Below, piece by piece: positions 37,317-46,685 of a DNA stretch of 64,000 bases; the stretch's first letter is position 1, and the number at the start of each line of letters is the position of its first letter. This stretch comes from Paraburkholderia adhaesiva. GTDB taxonomy: Bacteria > Pseudomonadota > Gammaproteobacteria > Burkholderiales > Burkholderiaceae. Both the position numbers and the translations under genes were made by a program. Under the pieces are notes generated by a model. That model did no database searches. It worked only from the letters and a program-made list of their open reading frames with translations, and was not told the origin of the DNA. The stretch covers positions 558,001 to 622,000 of the forward strand of contig NZ_JAJEJQ010000001.1 of the NCBI RefSeq assembly GCF_021390575.1. Direction: 5' to 3'.

Positions 37317-39101
37317 CTACGTGCGGCCCGTGCCAATATGCTTTTCGATCAGGCGCATGCGGCCCGTCAACCGGTAAGGCTGAAACCATGGATTCGTGCG
37401 CAGTTCGCACAGTCGCGAACTGCGCTCGGCGAGCGCCGCTTCGAGCCAGTGAAACATCTCGTCGGGTTGCGCGAGGCGTGCGTAGATCTCGGCGATCACA
37501 AGCGGTGACGTATAGCGGCTTTGCCGCCGCGTTAGCAGGTCGTCCAGATACCAGCGCAGTACGGCGTCGTAGCCGCCCGCTTCCCACTGCGCGCGGATCG
37601 TCGCCGCCCGCACCGGCAGTCCGCAGGACACCAGTGCTTCGATGGTGGCATCCACGGCTTGTGCAAAGAGCCTTTTCACTTCGAACGCCGTCGCGAGCAG
37701 TTGATAGACGAGCGGCGGGTGCTCCACATGCCCCGGCGCCAGATATTCGCTAACGACTTCCGCGTGCTTGCCCGATAGCACCATGCCGAACGCGCGAGAG
37801 CCCTGAAACGCGAGTGGGTCGATGCGCTCGGCGCGCTCCATGGCGGCCTCGCTTTCCGCGCGGCGCCCTGCGGCGGCAAGCAGGCGCGCATAAAGGCGCT
37901 GCGCCTCCGGGTAACCGGGATTGCGCTGCAGCGCCGCCTTGAAGCCCGCTTCGGCCTTGCCCCAGTCCCACTCGAAAAAGTACTGGACGGCCGCTAGCGC
38001 GTGATGTGCCTCGGGCAGGTCCGGGTCGAGTTCCAGCGCGTTTTCGGCTAGCTCTCGCGCGAGCGGCCAGCCTTCGATCGGCGGGAAGAAACCGTGCACG
38101 ACCGTCGATCCGTAGTAGTTCGAAAGACCTGTGTAACCGAGCGCGTAATTCGGGTCGCGTTCGACGGCCGTTTCGAAGTACGTACGGCTGCGGAAAAAAT
38201 CCTCGCCGTCGACGGCGTGATGGGCGCAGAAGCCCGCGTCGAAGTGAACGCGCCGGTACCAGTAGTAGCGCCCGCGCACATAGGCATCGTGCGCAGCCGG
38301 ATCGACTGGCAGGCGGCGCGCCAGCGCGGCGGGCCGCGGTTCACCGAGTGTTGGCGTGAGGTCACGCGCGAGCGCCGCGGCTACTTCTTTGAGAACGTCG
38401 AGTGCGCCCTGTGCGACGCACTCATGTGCGCAGCTCCAGATCTGTACCTCGTCGGCGCAGCGGATCAGGCGCGTGAGGACGCGCAGACGGCTTCCTTCCC
38501 GCGTGATCGAGCCTTCGAGCACGTAGTCCACTTTCAGTTCGCGCGCAATTTCGCTGATGCGCTTTGGCGCGTCGCGGTAGTGTGTCGCCGTGGTGCGTGC
38601 AATCATCAGGAGCCGCTCGGGGTCGAGGGCGCCCAACGTTGCCGAGATCTCGTCGGCGAGCGCGCTGCACAGGCTCTCATTCGCTGCGTCGCCGGTCAGG
38701 TTTGCAAACGGCAGCACGAGCGCACGCGCGGGCGCTGGCGCGATCGTTGCGGGTTCGTTGACGGCGGCCTCCCGTGACGCGTTCAGCACGCCGTCGAGCC
38801 GGTAGCCCTTGCCCTTCACGGTGACGAGATGGCAAGGCTTCGCGGGATCTTCTTCGAGTGCGATGCGGATCTTCCGGATCGCCGTATTGATGCCGTTTTC
38901 GGTGTCGCGAAACGGGCTGCCGCCCCAGATCCGGTCGACGATATCCGCGCGTGCGACGAGTTCGCCGCGGCGCGTTGCGAGCAGGATCAACAGATCCATC
39001 GGCAGCCGCTCGATCCGGATCGCGTGACCCGCGCGTCGCAACTGGTAGCGTTCGACGTCGAGTTCGAAATCAGCGAACCGGAGTAGTCGATCCGTCGACA
39101 T
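37317..39101 (-). CDS. Winged-helix (OmpR/CadC-type) regulator with TolB-like and TPR domains
   Basis: A 594-residue protein. Residues 5-105 form an OmpR-type winged helix (FELDVERYQLRRAG..., DIVDRIWGGSPFRDTENGINTAIRKIRIALEED, VTVKGKGYRLDG). Residues about 125-245 resemble the TolB-like/FlgO-like domain of CadC and adenylate-cyclase-associated proteins (LVLPFANLTGDAANESLCSALADEISATLG..., VDYVLEGSITREGSRLRVLTRLI). TPR helices follow (RSRTYFETAVERDPNYALGYTGLSNYY, AELALEN-type repeats to the end). Unlike CadC there is no membrane segment, so it should be cytoplasmic. A GGAGAGG ribosome binding site precedes the ATG. Target genes are unknown. Its 3' end is duplicated upstream. Confidence 0.85.
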   Translation of the reverse strand: MSTDRLLRFADFELDVERYQLRRAGHAIRIERLPMDLLILLATRRGELVARADIVDRIWGGSPFRDTENGINTAIRKIRIALEEDPAKPCHLVTVKGKGYRLDGVLNASREAAVNEPATIAPAPARALVLPFANLTGDAANESLCSALADEISATLGALDPERLLMIARTTATHYRDAPKRISEIARELKVDYVLEGSITREGSRLRVLTRLIRCADEVQIWSCAHECVAQGALDVLKEVAAALARDLTPTLGEPRPAALARRLPVDPAAHDAYVRGRYYWYRRVHFDAGFCAHHAVDGEDFFRSRTYFETAVERDPNYALGYTGLSNYYGSTVVHGFFPPIEGWPLARELAENALELDPDLPEAHHALAAVQYFFEWDWGKAEAGFKAALQRNPGYPEAQRLYARLLAAAGRRAESEAAMERAERIDPLAFQGSRAFGMVLSGKHAEVVSEYLAPGHVEHPPLVYQLLATAFEVKRLFAQAVDATIEALVSCGLPVRAATIRAQWEAGGYDAVLRWYLDDLLTRRQSRYTSPLVIAEIYARLAQPDEMFHWLEAALAERSSRLCELRTNPWFQPYRLTGRMRLIEKHIGTGRT

Positions 39102-39257
39102 GGCCTCTCCCGTGATGCGGCATCAGGAGCGTGGGGCGTCGCGGATTACACAAGAGTAAGGCCGCGTGCTGCGTGGGCCACAGAAGAGCAGGTCGGCGGG
39201 GGCGCGACGCCATTCAAGTTTCAATTTAGTGAATTGCGAGCGCGCCTTCAACCCGAA

Positions 39258-40076
39258 TCAACTGTCCATTGGTGCGCCGTGACGGCCTGCACCCGACGCG
39301 AATCGCGCCGCGCCCTCAAATCCCTCATCGATCATCGCGCGATAGCCTGCCGCGCCTTCGCGGCGCAACGCTTCGGCCATGTCGTCGAGCGGACTGTTGT
39401 CGAGTGCCGAGCGGCGATCGGCGAGCATGGCCGCTTGCGGAAACGCCGCGATCTGCGCGGCGAGTTGTTCGGCTTGCGCGCGCGCCTCGCCGCGCGCGAC
39501 GACGCGGTTCGCGAGACCGATTGCAAACGCCTCATTCGCGTCGACGGGACGGCCCGTGAGAATCAGATCGAGTGCACGGGAAAGCCCGATGAGACGGGGC
39601 AGCCGCACCGTGCCACCGTCGATCAGCGGGACGCCCACGCGCCGGCAGAACACGCCGAGCACGGCGTCTTCTTCCATCACGCGCAGATCGCAAAGCAGCG
39701 CCAGTTCGAGCCCGCCCGCAACGGCGTATCCTGTGATAGCGGCAATCACGGGTTTGTCGAGCGCCATGCGCGTCGGGCCGAGCGGGCCTGCGCCGCTGCC
39801 GTCGGCGTGCAGTTCATTGCGCCGGTCGTCGTCGTTGAGCGCGCTCAGATCCGCACCTGCGCAGAACGTTCCGCCGGCACCGAACAGCACGCCCGTGCAC
39901 CACTGCGGATTCGTTTCGAAACGAGCGAAGGCGTCCTTTAGTGCGTTTGCCGTTGGGCGGTCGATAGCATTGCGCTTTGGCGGGCGGTCAAGCACGATAG
40001 TCGCTACGTGCCCATTCGCTTCAATGCGAACGTCGGTGCCGAATGTTTCGGTTTGCGTTACGGTTTGTGGGGTCAT
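39258..40076 (-). CDS. Enoyl-CoA hydratase/isomerase (crotonase) family protein
   Basis: A 272-residue crotonase-fold protein: ATIVLDRPPKRNAIDRPTANALKDAF, the oxyanion-hole region GAGGTFCAGADLSAL (about 69-83), AAITGYAVAGGLELALLCDLRVMEEDAVLGVFCRRVGVPLIDGGTVRLPRLIG. The glutamate of the usual hydratase pair is partly absent (GGLELAL keeps one), so true hydratase, isomerase or another acyl-CoA activity are all possible. It stands alone with no other beta-oxidation gene nearby. Confidence 0.88.
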   Translation of the reverse strand: MTPQTVTQTETFGTDVRIEANGHVATIVLDRPPKRNAIDRPTANALKDAFARFETNPQWCTGVLFGAGGTFCAGADLSALNDDDRRNELHADGSGAGPLGPTRMALDKPVIAAITGYAVAGGLELALLCDLRVMEEDAVLGVFCRRVGVPLIDGGTVRLPRLIGLSRALDLILTGRPVDANEAFAIGLANRVVARGEARAQAEQLAAQIAAFPQAAMLADRRSALDNSPLDDMAEALRREGAAGYRAMIDEGFEGAARFASGAGRHGAPMDS

Positions 40077-40193
40077 CGGTCGTATCCTTTGAGAGCAGGC
40101 AGCGAGCATTGGACACACGAAAGTCACGAATCCTCCGTAGCGTATGCCACTTTTGAATTCTGAAAAGCCTCTTCTCGCACGCAGCCGCCGTCC

Positions 40194-40715
40194 ATGCTTA
40201 CCCCTGACTCCAGCTCCTCGCCGTTCATGCCCTGCGGTCCATTCTGGATCGTGCAGTTGCCGGGTCATCGTGCCTACGATCACGTGCGACTCAAACGCGT
40301 CTTCACGACCGATGGCACGCGCCACGAAGTGGTGCTCGTCGATCTTCACAGGCTGCTCGAATGCGCCGACCGCGACGACACCGATTACGTACTGCGTCCC
40401 GTTGATGACTGGCATGCGGGCAAGGTGCGCGGTATCCGCGAGTTTCTCGACCCGGAAAACGAGCGTGTGCCGCAGATGCCGTATGTGACGATCTCGACGC
40501 GCCGGGCGGCAGGTGTCGCGGGCTGGCTCGGGCTCGCGCACGTGGGTGTCGTGGCGTTTCGCAACGGACAGCATCGGGCGCGGTATCTGGCGTGGGCGGG
40601 TGCTACGGTCCTGCCCGTCGAGGTGCACGAGCGTGAAGCGCCACTACTGCGTGAACTGTGCGGTGTGGGCGGCGTCACCGAAAGTGCTGCCGTGCCGGTC
40701 GTAGTCGGCGCGTGA
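40194..40715 (+). CDS. Conserved hypothetical, resembles plasmid fertility inhibition factors
   Basis: A 173-residue soluble protein. Its segments FWIVQLPGHRAYDHVRLKRVF, HEVVLVDLHRLLECA and AFRNGQHRARYLAWAGATVLPVEVHEREAPLLREL recall a Burkholderiales family that databases name plasmid fertility inhibition factor; the QHRAR element also resembles the ParB N-terminal fold. I recall this family name rather than having compared sequences. It is alone, flanked by a convergent LysR gene and a divergent crotonase gene, with no plasmid genes near. Confidence 0.55.
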   Translation: MLTPDSSSSPFMPCGPFWIVQLPGHRAYDHVRLKRVFTTDGTRHEVVLVDLHRLLECADRDDTDYVLRPVDDWHAGKVRGIREFLDPENERVPQMPYVTISTRRAAGVAGWLGLAHVGVVAFRNGQHRARYLAWAGATVLPVEVHEREAPLLRELCGVGGVTESAAVPVVVGA

Positions 40716-40782
40716 GTGCTGGGGGGCGCGCCACGCTCCGTATTGCTCAGATGCTCGCGCAGCGCCGATTGAAACGCGCGTC

Positions 40783-41739
40783 TCAAACGTCCGTCGCTGA
40801 CTGCCGCGCCGCGCCGCCCGATGTGGGCGCGAGTGCGCGGTGCGCATGTTCGAAGTGTTCGACGGTGTAGTCGATAAAGCGGCGCGTTTTGGCCGGCAGG
40901 TATTGCCGGCTCGGATAGACGATCGACACGCGCGCGTCGGGATCGTCGATTTCGTAGTCGGGCAGGAGGCGGAGCAGCGTACCGGCCGCGAGGTCGTCTG
41001 CGACGAGCGGTGCCGGTATGATCGCGATCCCCATTCCCGCGAGCGCTGCACGACGCACCATGAGAATACTGTTGACTTCATAGGCGCTCTGCAGCGTCAC
41101 CTGCTGCGCGCGCTCGCCCGTCCGCGCGAATTGCCACGTCGTGCTGCGTTCCTCCGGCGGCAAAGTCACCGCGGCGTAGCGCGCGAGCTGGTCGGGCTCG
41201 AGCGGCTCGCCGTGCTCCGCGATCCACGCAGGCGCTGCGCACGGCACGAACGTCGTGGTGCCGAGCAAACGCTCGACGAGATCTCTGCCGCGCGCGGGCG
41301 TTGCCGCAACGATGCCGCAATCGAAGCCATCCTCGATCAGATCGATCGCGTGTTCGGCCAGCGTCAGGCGCACGTTCACGCGAGGATATCGCCGCCGGTA
41401 TCCGTCGATGAGCGGCGTGAGCGGCGCAAGCGAGAGCGCGCCCGCGGTGACCACGCGCAGCGTGCCACTCGGTTCGTGTTCAGTGTGGGTGACGGTCTGT
41501 TCGAGATGATCGAGTTCTTCGAGCACGCTGCGGCAGCCTTCCAGATAACGCAGCCCGGCATCGGTGAGCGAGAGATTGCGCGTGGTGCGGTTGATGAGGC
41601 GCGTGTGCAGATGCGCTTCGAGCATCGCGACCGATCGGGTGACGAGTGCATTCGATACGTCGAGTTGCTCCGCAGCGCGCCGGAAACTCTGCGCTTGTGC
41701 AACCCTGACGAAGACGCGCATCGCATGTATCTGGTTCAT
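40783..41739 (-). CDS. LysR family transcriptional regulator
   Basis: A 318-residue LysR protein: N-terminal helix-turn-helix (MRVFVRVAQAQSFRRAAEQLDVSNALVTRSVAMLEAHLHTRLINRTTRNLSLTDAG) and a substrate-binding domain (GTLRVVTAGALSLAPLTPLIDGYRRRYP...). It belongs to the CrgA-like group by its N-terminal pattern. The start at 41739 (MNQIHAM) is the family start. No divergent partner except the small orphan gene at 41990, so its target is unclear. Confidence 0.92.
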   Translation of the reverse strand: MNQIHAMRVFVRVAQAQSFRRAAEQLDVSNALVTRSVAMLEAHLHTRLINRTTRNLSLTDAGLRYLEGCRSVLEELDHLEQTVTHTEHEPSGTLRVVTAGALSLAPLTPLIDGYRRRYPRVNVRLTLAEHAIDLIEDGFDCGIVAATPARGRDLVERLLGTTTFVPCAAPAWIAEHGEPLEPDQLARYAAVTLPPEERSTTWQFARTGERAQQVTLQSAYEVNSILMVRRAALAGMGIAIIPAPLVADDLAAGTLLRLLPDYEIDDPDARVSIVYPSRQYLPAKTRRFIDYTVEHFEHAHRALAPTSGGAARQSATDV

Positions 41740-41989
41740 GGTTTTCGCCTCGTATGCTGATTGCATGGACCGGGTGAGGGTACGTCGCAACGACGTGGCA
41801 GACGCATCGGCATCTCTATCGTCAGGGGTTGCGGTGGCCTCGCGAGGGAAGTACAGGAACGAAAATCAGATTGACGGCTCGTGAGGATTATCGACGCATT
41901 GATGAAATTACGGTACTAGCTTGCGCTGTTTATCCGTTTTTTTCGCCCGGCTCTACGACGTTTTGTCGATCCTTGAAATCGTTTTCGTC

Positions 41990-42229
41990 ATGACAATCGT
42001 GAACGAGTTCAATGTCGCGCACATCGATGGGAGCGTCGAAAACGATTTGCAGTACTGGACGAGTGAGTTCGACAAGCTATGTGCCCGGAGGATCAAGGCG
42101 TGCCTCCTCGTGAACCGGAGCCATTCGCTGCGGGTGAAAATCGACGAACCGGGCCTCGAATTCATGGCCGGACTCGTCAAGGCGCGTCTGAACACCGTGA
42201 TCCTGACCGATGATGTGTACTGCGCGTAG
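41990..42229 (+). CDS. Orphan small protein, unknown function
   Basis: A 79-residue frame from ATG 41990, beginning MTIVNEFNVAHIDGSVENDL and ending ILTDDVYCA, with CLLVNRSHSLRVKIDEPGL in the middle. No signal peptide or membrane helix is apparent; the composition (many Asp, Asn, Ile) fits a small soluble protein. The preceding 41880-41990 is AT-rich for this genome. I do not recognise it. Codon use is less GC-biased than its neighbours, so it may be acquired, but it could also be a chance frame. Confidence 0.5.
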   Translation: MTIVNEFNVAHIDGSVENDLQYWTSEFDKLCARRIKACLLVNRSHSLRVKIDEPGLEFMAGLVKARLNTVILTDDVYCA

Positions 42230-42349
42230 CCCCCAACTCCGGCCGCAAACTTGCCAGGCCCATGGCGATAGTGTAGGCAGACCAGGCGGCTGCTGCGTGG
42301 CTACAAATGCGCTCGTTACACGGTAACGCACAAGCGTTTTCGTGCAGCG

Positions 42350-43591
42350 TTATTCCTGTCTGGCCGTTGACGACGCGGAGCCTTTTGCAGCAGCAGTCGC
42401 CGCTGCCCGCAAGCTTCGCCGGTGCAGCGACACCGAAAGCGCAACGGCAGCCGCGGCTGCGATAGCCGCGAAAAGGTACACCGAACCGAAGCCGAACAGA
42501 TGGGCGACATAGCCCGCGAGCGGGCCGGTGATGCCGAGCGAGAGATCGAGGAACACCGAATACGCCGAGAGCGCGGCGCCGCGGCTCGCGGCGGGTACGA
42601 GCCCCACGGCTTCGACGCCGAGCGCCGGGAACACGAGCGCGAAGCCGAGGCCCGTGAGCGCCGCGCCCGCGAGCGCGATTTGCGGCGCGGTTGCGAGCCA
42701 CAGCAGCAGCAGGCCGGCACACTCGACAGAAAACGAAATGATCGCGACGCGAAAACCGCCGAAGCGTTTGATCGCGTTTGAGAACACGAAGCGCGTGCCG
42801 ATGAATACGGCACCGAACACGGTTAGCGTGAACGCCGCGTTGGACCACTGGTGTGCGGCGTAGAAGAGCGTGATGAACGTGGCGATCGAGCCGAAGCCCG
42901 CCGAACCGAGCGCGAGTCCGAGTCCGTACGGCAGCACGCGCGTGAACACGCTGCGGTACGACATGCGCTCGCCGTGGACGACGGGGACGGCCGCAATGGG
43001 CCGGGCGAGCCAGTACCCGAGTGCGGCGAGTGCGATGACGGCGACGCCGAGCGTCCAGAAGCCGATGTAATGCGCGAACTCGACGCCCAGCGGCGCGCCG
43101 ATGGCGAGCGCGCCGTAGCTCGCAACACCGTTCCACGAAATCACGCGCGCGTTGTTTGCTGCGCCGACGCGTCCGATTCCCCACAGGATCGCACCGGTGC
43201 CACAGAGGCTCTCACCACAACCGAGCACGAGGCGGCTCACGACGAGCAGTGTGAGCGACAGCGCGGGCCAGTGGCCGACGAGCGTCGCGAGCGTGAGCAG
43301 CACGCCGCTCGCGCCGCAGCCGATCAGTCCGAGGCTGACGGTGCGCTTGGGGCCGATCGTATCGGCACAGCGGCCCGCGAGTGCGCGAGAGGCGAGTGTG
43401 GCGAGGTACTGCACGCTGATTGCAGCACCCGCGACGACGGTGCTGAAACCGAGATCGTTGTGGACGTAACCCGGCAGAACCGCGAGCGGAATGCCGATGG
43501 TGAGGTAGCAGAGGAACGTGAAGAAAACGACCGAAACGATCTGCAGGGTCGTGGCGAACGCGCTGCGCTCGGGCGCTGAATCAGCGGACAT
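42350..43591 (-). CDS. MFS transporter (YhhS-like)
   Basis: About 413 residues with twelve predicted helices, in the YhhS subgroup: [85 protein letters not shown] and [22 protein letters not shown]. Homologues have been linked to arabinose or drug efflux, but substrate is not predictable. The start at 43591 (MSADSAPE) is chosen over a TTG-initiated longer frame. The stop is followed by a spacer shared with the convergent orphan gene. Confidence 0.88.
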   Translation of the reverse strand: MSADSAPERSAFATTLQIVSVVFFTFLCYLTIGIPLAVLPGYVHNDLGFSTVVAGAAISVQYLATLASRALAGRCADTIGPKRTVSLGLIGCGASGVLLTLATLVGHWPALSLTLLVVSRLVLGCGESLCGTGAILWGIGRVGAANNARVISWNGVASYGALAIGAPLGVEFAHYIGFWTLGVAVIALAALGYWLARPIAAVPVVHGERMSYRSVFTRVLPYGLGLALGSAGFGSIATFITLFYAAHQWSNAAFTLTVFGAVFIGTRFVFSNAIKRFGGFRVAIISFSVECAGLLLLWLATAPQIALAGAALTGLGFALVFPALGVEAVGLVPAASRGAALSAYSVFLDLSLGITGPLAGYVAHLFGFGSVYLFAAIAAAAAVALSVSLHRRSLRAAATAAAKGSASSTARQE

Positions 43592-43821
43592 GGGGGAAAT
43601 ACGGATAGAACACGGCAAAGGACCGGCGATTGTCCCATGGAACCGGTTTTTATGCAGACGCGGAAGAAGGGTGTCGTGCTGTGCACGGATCGAGTCGTAC
43701 GGAGCCCCCGGACGCTCGCGTTCTTGCCCGTGAAAGCCAGATGGCGGCCCGGTTCGCCTTAGCCGGACCGGGCCATCGAGACGTCAAGACGCGTCGAAAC
43801 GCGTCGAGAAGCGTCAACTCA

Positions 43822-44475
43822 TCAGGACGCGTCAGCCTTCACGAGCCCCGAAGGCAGCGAACTGATGCGCTTCACTTCGCGCGAGTCGAGCCAGGCCGGC
43901 GAACGGGCGCAGTAGAGCACCATCGGCAGCGCATCCTCGCCCCAGAACAGTTGCTTGTTCATCCAGAAGGTCGGCACGCCGAACACGCCGAGCGCGATTG
44001 CGTCGTTGGTATTGCGGCGCAACTGGGCGCGCACACGCTCCTGTTCGATCAGCGCGTCGCCATGCGTGACGCCTACACGCTCGCACAACTGCTCGAAACC
44101 TTCATCGGTCGACGGGTCGCGGCCCTCCCGCCAGATGAAGCGGAAGATCTCGCGCACGCACGCGAAGTCGCCGCCCGCTGCAATGGCGAGCAGCATCGGC
44201 TTGAGCGAATCGAACGGATGCGCGGGCGGCATCTTGAACGGAATGCCGAGCTGTTCCGCGCGAAAGAGCGCGTGACGGTACGTGAAGACGCGCTTGCCGG
44301 AAACCGAATAGGATGGTGCCTGGCCCCAGTGGCGGTGCAGGTCGTTCAGCAGCACAGGCCGTGGCACGAAGTCGATGTCCGGCCACTTGTTGTGCTGCTC
44401 CAGCAGCAGATACGAAAAGGGCGACACGAAGTCGTAAAACCACGTTGCCTCGTTGGCGTCGATCCCGCTGATCAT
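43822..44475 (-). CDS. 2-hydroxychromene-2-carboxylate isomerase (DsbA/kappa-GST fold)
   Basis: A 217-residue thioredoxin-like protein: WFYDFVSPFSYLLLEQ at the start with the serine used for glutathione, RPVLLNDLHRHWGQAP, GIPFKMPPAHPFDSLKPML and the cis-Pro region GVFGVPTFWMNKQLFWGEDAL. The family includes the naphthalene-pathway isomerase, but no aromatic degradation genes are near, so a general glutathione-dependent isomerase or transferase role is as likely. GGAGGAA precedes the ATG. A GGCCCGG/CCGGGCC hairpin lies 50 bp beyond its stop. Confidence 0.88.
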   Translation of the reverse strand: MISGIDANEATWFYDFVSPFSYLLLEQHNKWPDIDFVPRPVLLNDLHRHWGQAPSYSVSGKRVFTYRHALFRAEQLGIPFKMPPAHPFDSLKPMLLAIAAGGDFACVREIFRFIWREGRDPSTDEGFEQLCERVGVTHGDALIEQERVRAQLRRNTNDAIALGVFGVPTFWMNKQLFWGEDALPMVLYCARSPAWLDSREVKRISSLPSGLVKADAS

Positions 44476-44615
44476 GCTGTTCCTCCCGCTATGCGGTTCA
44501 TGCCGGTCGCCCGGTGAGCGTCCCGCTGTTCACGTTTAGTTGTGTCCTGCAATCCCATCTGCGGCCGCGCGCGCCAACACTCTATCTTGCGCGCCTGCTG
44601 CGCGTGCAATCGGTG

Positions 44616-46130
44616 TCATGCCGGGCGGCCCGCATCGCTGCTCCCGCCAGTGGGTTTCGCCGTCGCGCCGCCGCCTTCGTCGTGCGTTGCGTCTTCCGGC
44701 TTGCCGCGCACCGCTTCGTCATCCCGTTCGTTCGCTTCGCCAGATGCATCGTCGTCATCGCTGGCTTCATCGCGGTCGCGTGTGTGCGCGAACCGCTGGC
44801 GCACGAAGCCGATGTGCTCACGCAGCACGTAGAACTGGTCAGCATAGGCGAGCGGCATCTTCATGCCGTTCACCGAGTCTTCGATGGTGTCGAGCTCATG
44901 CAGGAGCTTGTGACGTTCGGCGGGCGATGGATCGGCCATCGCGGCCCGCTCCAGCGCGATCAACGACCCGTACCAGCGATAGATTCGCGATTTTACCCGC
45001 CACGCGTACAGCGAAGGAACGAGCCGCATGCCGGGAATCAGCACGACGATGATCGGCACGAGCAGCACGACGAGACGGTCGGCGAGACTCGCAACCCAGA
45101 ACGGCAGCAAGCGGTAGAGGAAGCCCTTGCCTGACTTGTAGTAGCGCGCGGCGTCGTCGCTGATCGGGAAATCCTGTGTGCGCGGCGCCGGGAATTCGCC
45201 CGCGCGTTGCAGGAGCGTCGAGTGACCGTGCACCTCCTTGGCCGCCTCGATCAGCAGGTCGGAGAGCGCCGGATGCAGCGAATCGCGCGCGACCAGTTCG
45301 ACAGTGGGCGCAATCATGTGCATCGGCGCGGGGGGCAGGTTGTTGCGCAGGTCGAATGCGCCCATCGGGATCGTGAGCGCGGTGAGGAACGGGTAGCGCC
45401 GCGCAAAGGCGTCGGCCTGCTTGAAGTCGAAAAAGCGCACGCCGCGCACGTGCATGAGACGCGCCATCACGGGCGGCTGCGCCGAGTCGCCCGCGAGAAA
45501 TGCCGCGTCGATAGTGCCGTCGCTGAGCGCGTTCGCTGCGTCCTCGCCGGAGAGCGGCAGGAGCGTCGTCGTGCCGCCCGGCTCGATGCCGTTCGCTTTC
45601 AGGAGCGTGAGCGCGAGTTCGCGGGCGCCACTGCCTTCCGCGCCGATCGCGAGGCGTTGCCCCTCGAACTGCGAAAGCCGCGTGAGCAACGGCCCCTTGT
45701 AGAAGATGGCGAGCGGCACATAAGACACACTGCCGAGCGACACGAGATTGCCCGGTGCCTTGCTTGCCAGCCCGTCCTGCACGAACGCGACGTCGACGTT
45801 CGATTTCGGATCGGCGAGGCGGTGAAGGTTCTGCACCGATCCCTCCGATTCGAGCACGTTCAGCGTGATGCGGTTGCGCGCGAGGATCGTCTTGTACTGC
45901 TGCGCAGCGTTCCAGAAGGTGCTGCCTTTTGGACCCGCGCTCATCGTGAGCGTGCTGGGCGGTGCGGGCTGAATGAGCCGCACCGCGAGCCAGATGGCCG
46001 CGATGCTGATGAGCAGGATCGGACCGAAGGACACCGCCAGGTCGCGCCACGAAATCGCCACGAAACGCGCGACGAGATGGCGAGGAGGAGGTATGCGGCC
46101 TTGGGGTGAATTCCCTTTGGGTGACTTCAT
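44616..46130 (-). CDS. Membrane-anchored TAXI-type (TRAP) solute-binding protein
   Basis: A 504-residue protein. A cytoplasmic N-terminus is followed by one membrane helix (about 33-53, FGPILLISIAAIWLAVRLI), then a TAXI-type periplasmic binding domain (TLTMSAGPKGSTFWNAAQQYKTILARNRI, DVAFVQDG, LAIGAEGSGARELALTLLKANGI, AAFLAGDS), a second helix near 340 (VVLLVPIIVVLIPGMRL), a helical cytoplasmic region and an acidic, disordered tail. No TRAP permease gene is adjacent, so it is an orphan receptor; sensing rather than transport is possible. Confidence 0.8.
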   Translation of the reverse strand: MKSPKGNSPQGRIPPPRHLVARFVAISWRDLAVSFGPILLISIAAIWLAVRLIQPAPPSTLTMSAGPKGSTFWNAAQQYKTILARNRITLNVLESEGSVQNLHRLADPKSNVDVAFVQDGLASKAPGNLVSLGSVSYVPLAIFYKGPLLTRLSQFEGQRLAIGAEGSGARELALTLLKANGIEPGGTTTLLPLSGEDAANALSDGTIDAAFLAGDSAQPPVMARLMHVRGVRFFDFKQADAFARRYPFLTALTIPMGAFDLRNNLPPAPMHMIAPTVELVARDSLHPALSDLLIEAAKEVHGHSTLLQRAGEFPAPRTQDFPISDDAARYYKSGKGFLYRLLPFWVASLADRLVVLLVPIIVVLIPGMRLVPSLYAWRVKSRIYRWYGSLIALERAAMADPSPAERHKLLHELDTIEDSVNGMKMPLAYADQFYVLREHIGFVRQRFAHTRDRDEASDDDDASGEANERDDEAVRGKPEDATHDEGGGATAKPTGGSSDAGRPA

Positions 46131-46685
46131 CGGTGGCGTGCGGGGCTCGGAGGTTCCGTAGGTGTGCGGCGGGCGCGCCGGGTCTGCCCGCCGATAGTAC
46201 ATGAGATTCGCTGTCGCCTGCCTTACTTCGGATCGCCGCGCGCAATTTCGCCAACCCCGTACGACACTCCGGTTAAACCCTGCGTTAAAGCCTTTGCGCT
46301 TGGCGCCCGACCAGGCTAAATTGACCATCGCCGCTGAGATAAACGCGCCGTATCCTCACGCGAAGCTCCTGCCAGGCGCCGGTCGGATTCCGACCAGGCT
46401 CGCGCCAGACGTCCGGGACTCGCACAGATCAACGATGGAGCGGCCGCGTGACACTGGGCCAGTGGGCCGATCGTCGTGTCGCCAGTGGGCGCGGCGTTCC
46501 ATGCGTCTTTCCATCCTTGCCTCTCGCACATCGTGCCCATACCAGGGCGGTCCGCTAGCGTTACGTGCGCGCCGGACGTGCTGGCCATTGTCGTAACGAA
46601 GCCGCCACACCGTGGCTGACCGGTGACGCTCGAGTCGTCCGGCGGCGCAGGGAGGCGGTCCTGTCCAGAGCAACAAGGAGAAAGC
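46131..46685. other. Spacer between the TAXI gene and the BON gene
   Basis: This 555-bp divergent spacer contains the ribosome binding site of the BON gene at its right end. No gene with a credible start and codon bias is visible, and I could not assign promoters. Open frames here are short and compositional. Confidence 0.4.

Larger units (their letters stand above)
35980..37640. repeat. Tandem duplication, two units of about 820 bp at 849-bp spacing
   Basis: Unit A (about 35980-36797) and unit B (about 36829-37640) align over their whole length; the shared GATTTCTTCAGG is at 35994 and 36843 and the start codons of the small genes at 36145 and 36994, both 849 bp apart. Each unit holds a DUF4148-like gene (plus strand) and the 3' part of the winged-helix/TPR regulator (minus strand). 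In unit B the regulator continues intact beyond the unit; in unit A only a fragment remains. Confidence 0.85.

Noticed and set aside
43746..43774. GGCCCGG/CCGGGCC hairpin as a terminator
   Set aside because: No T-run follows on either strand and it is an ordinary GC-rich dyad; it is mentioned only in the entry for the isomerase gene.
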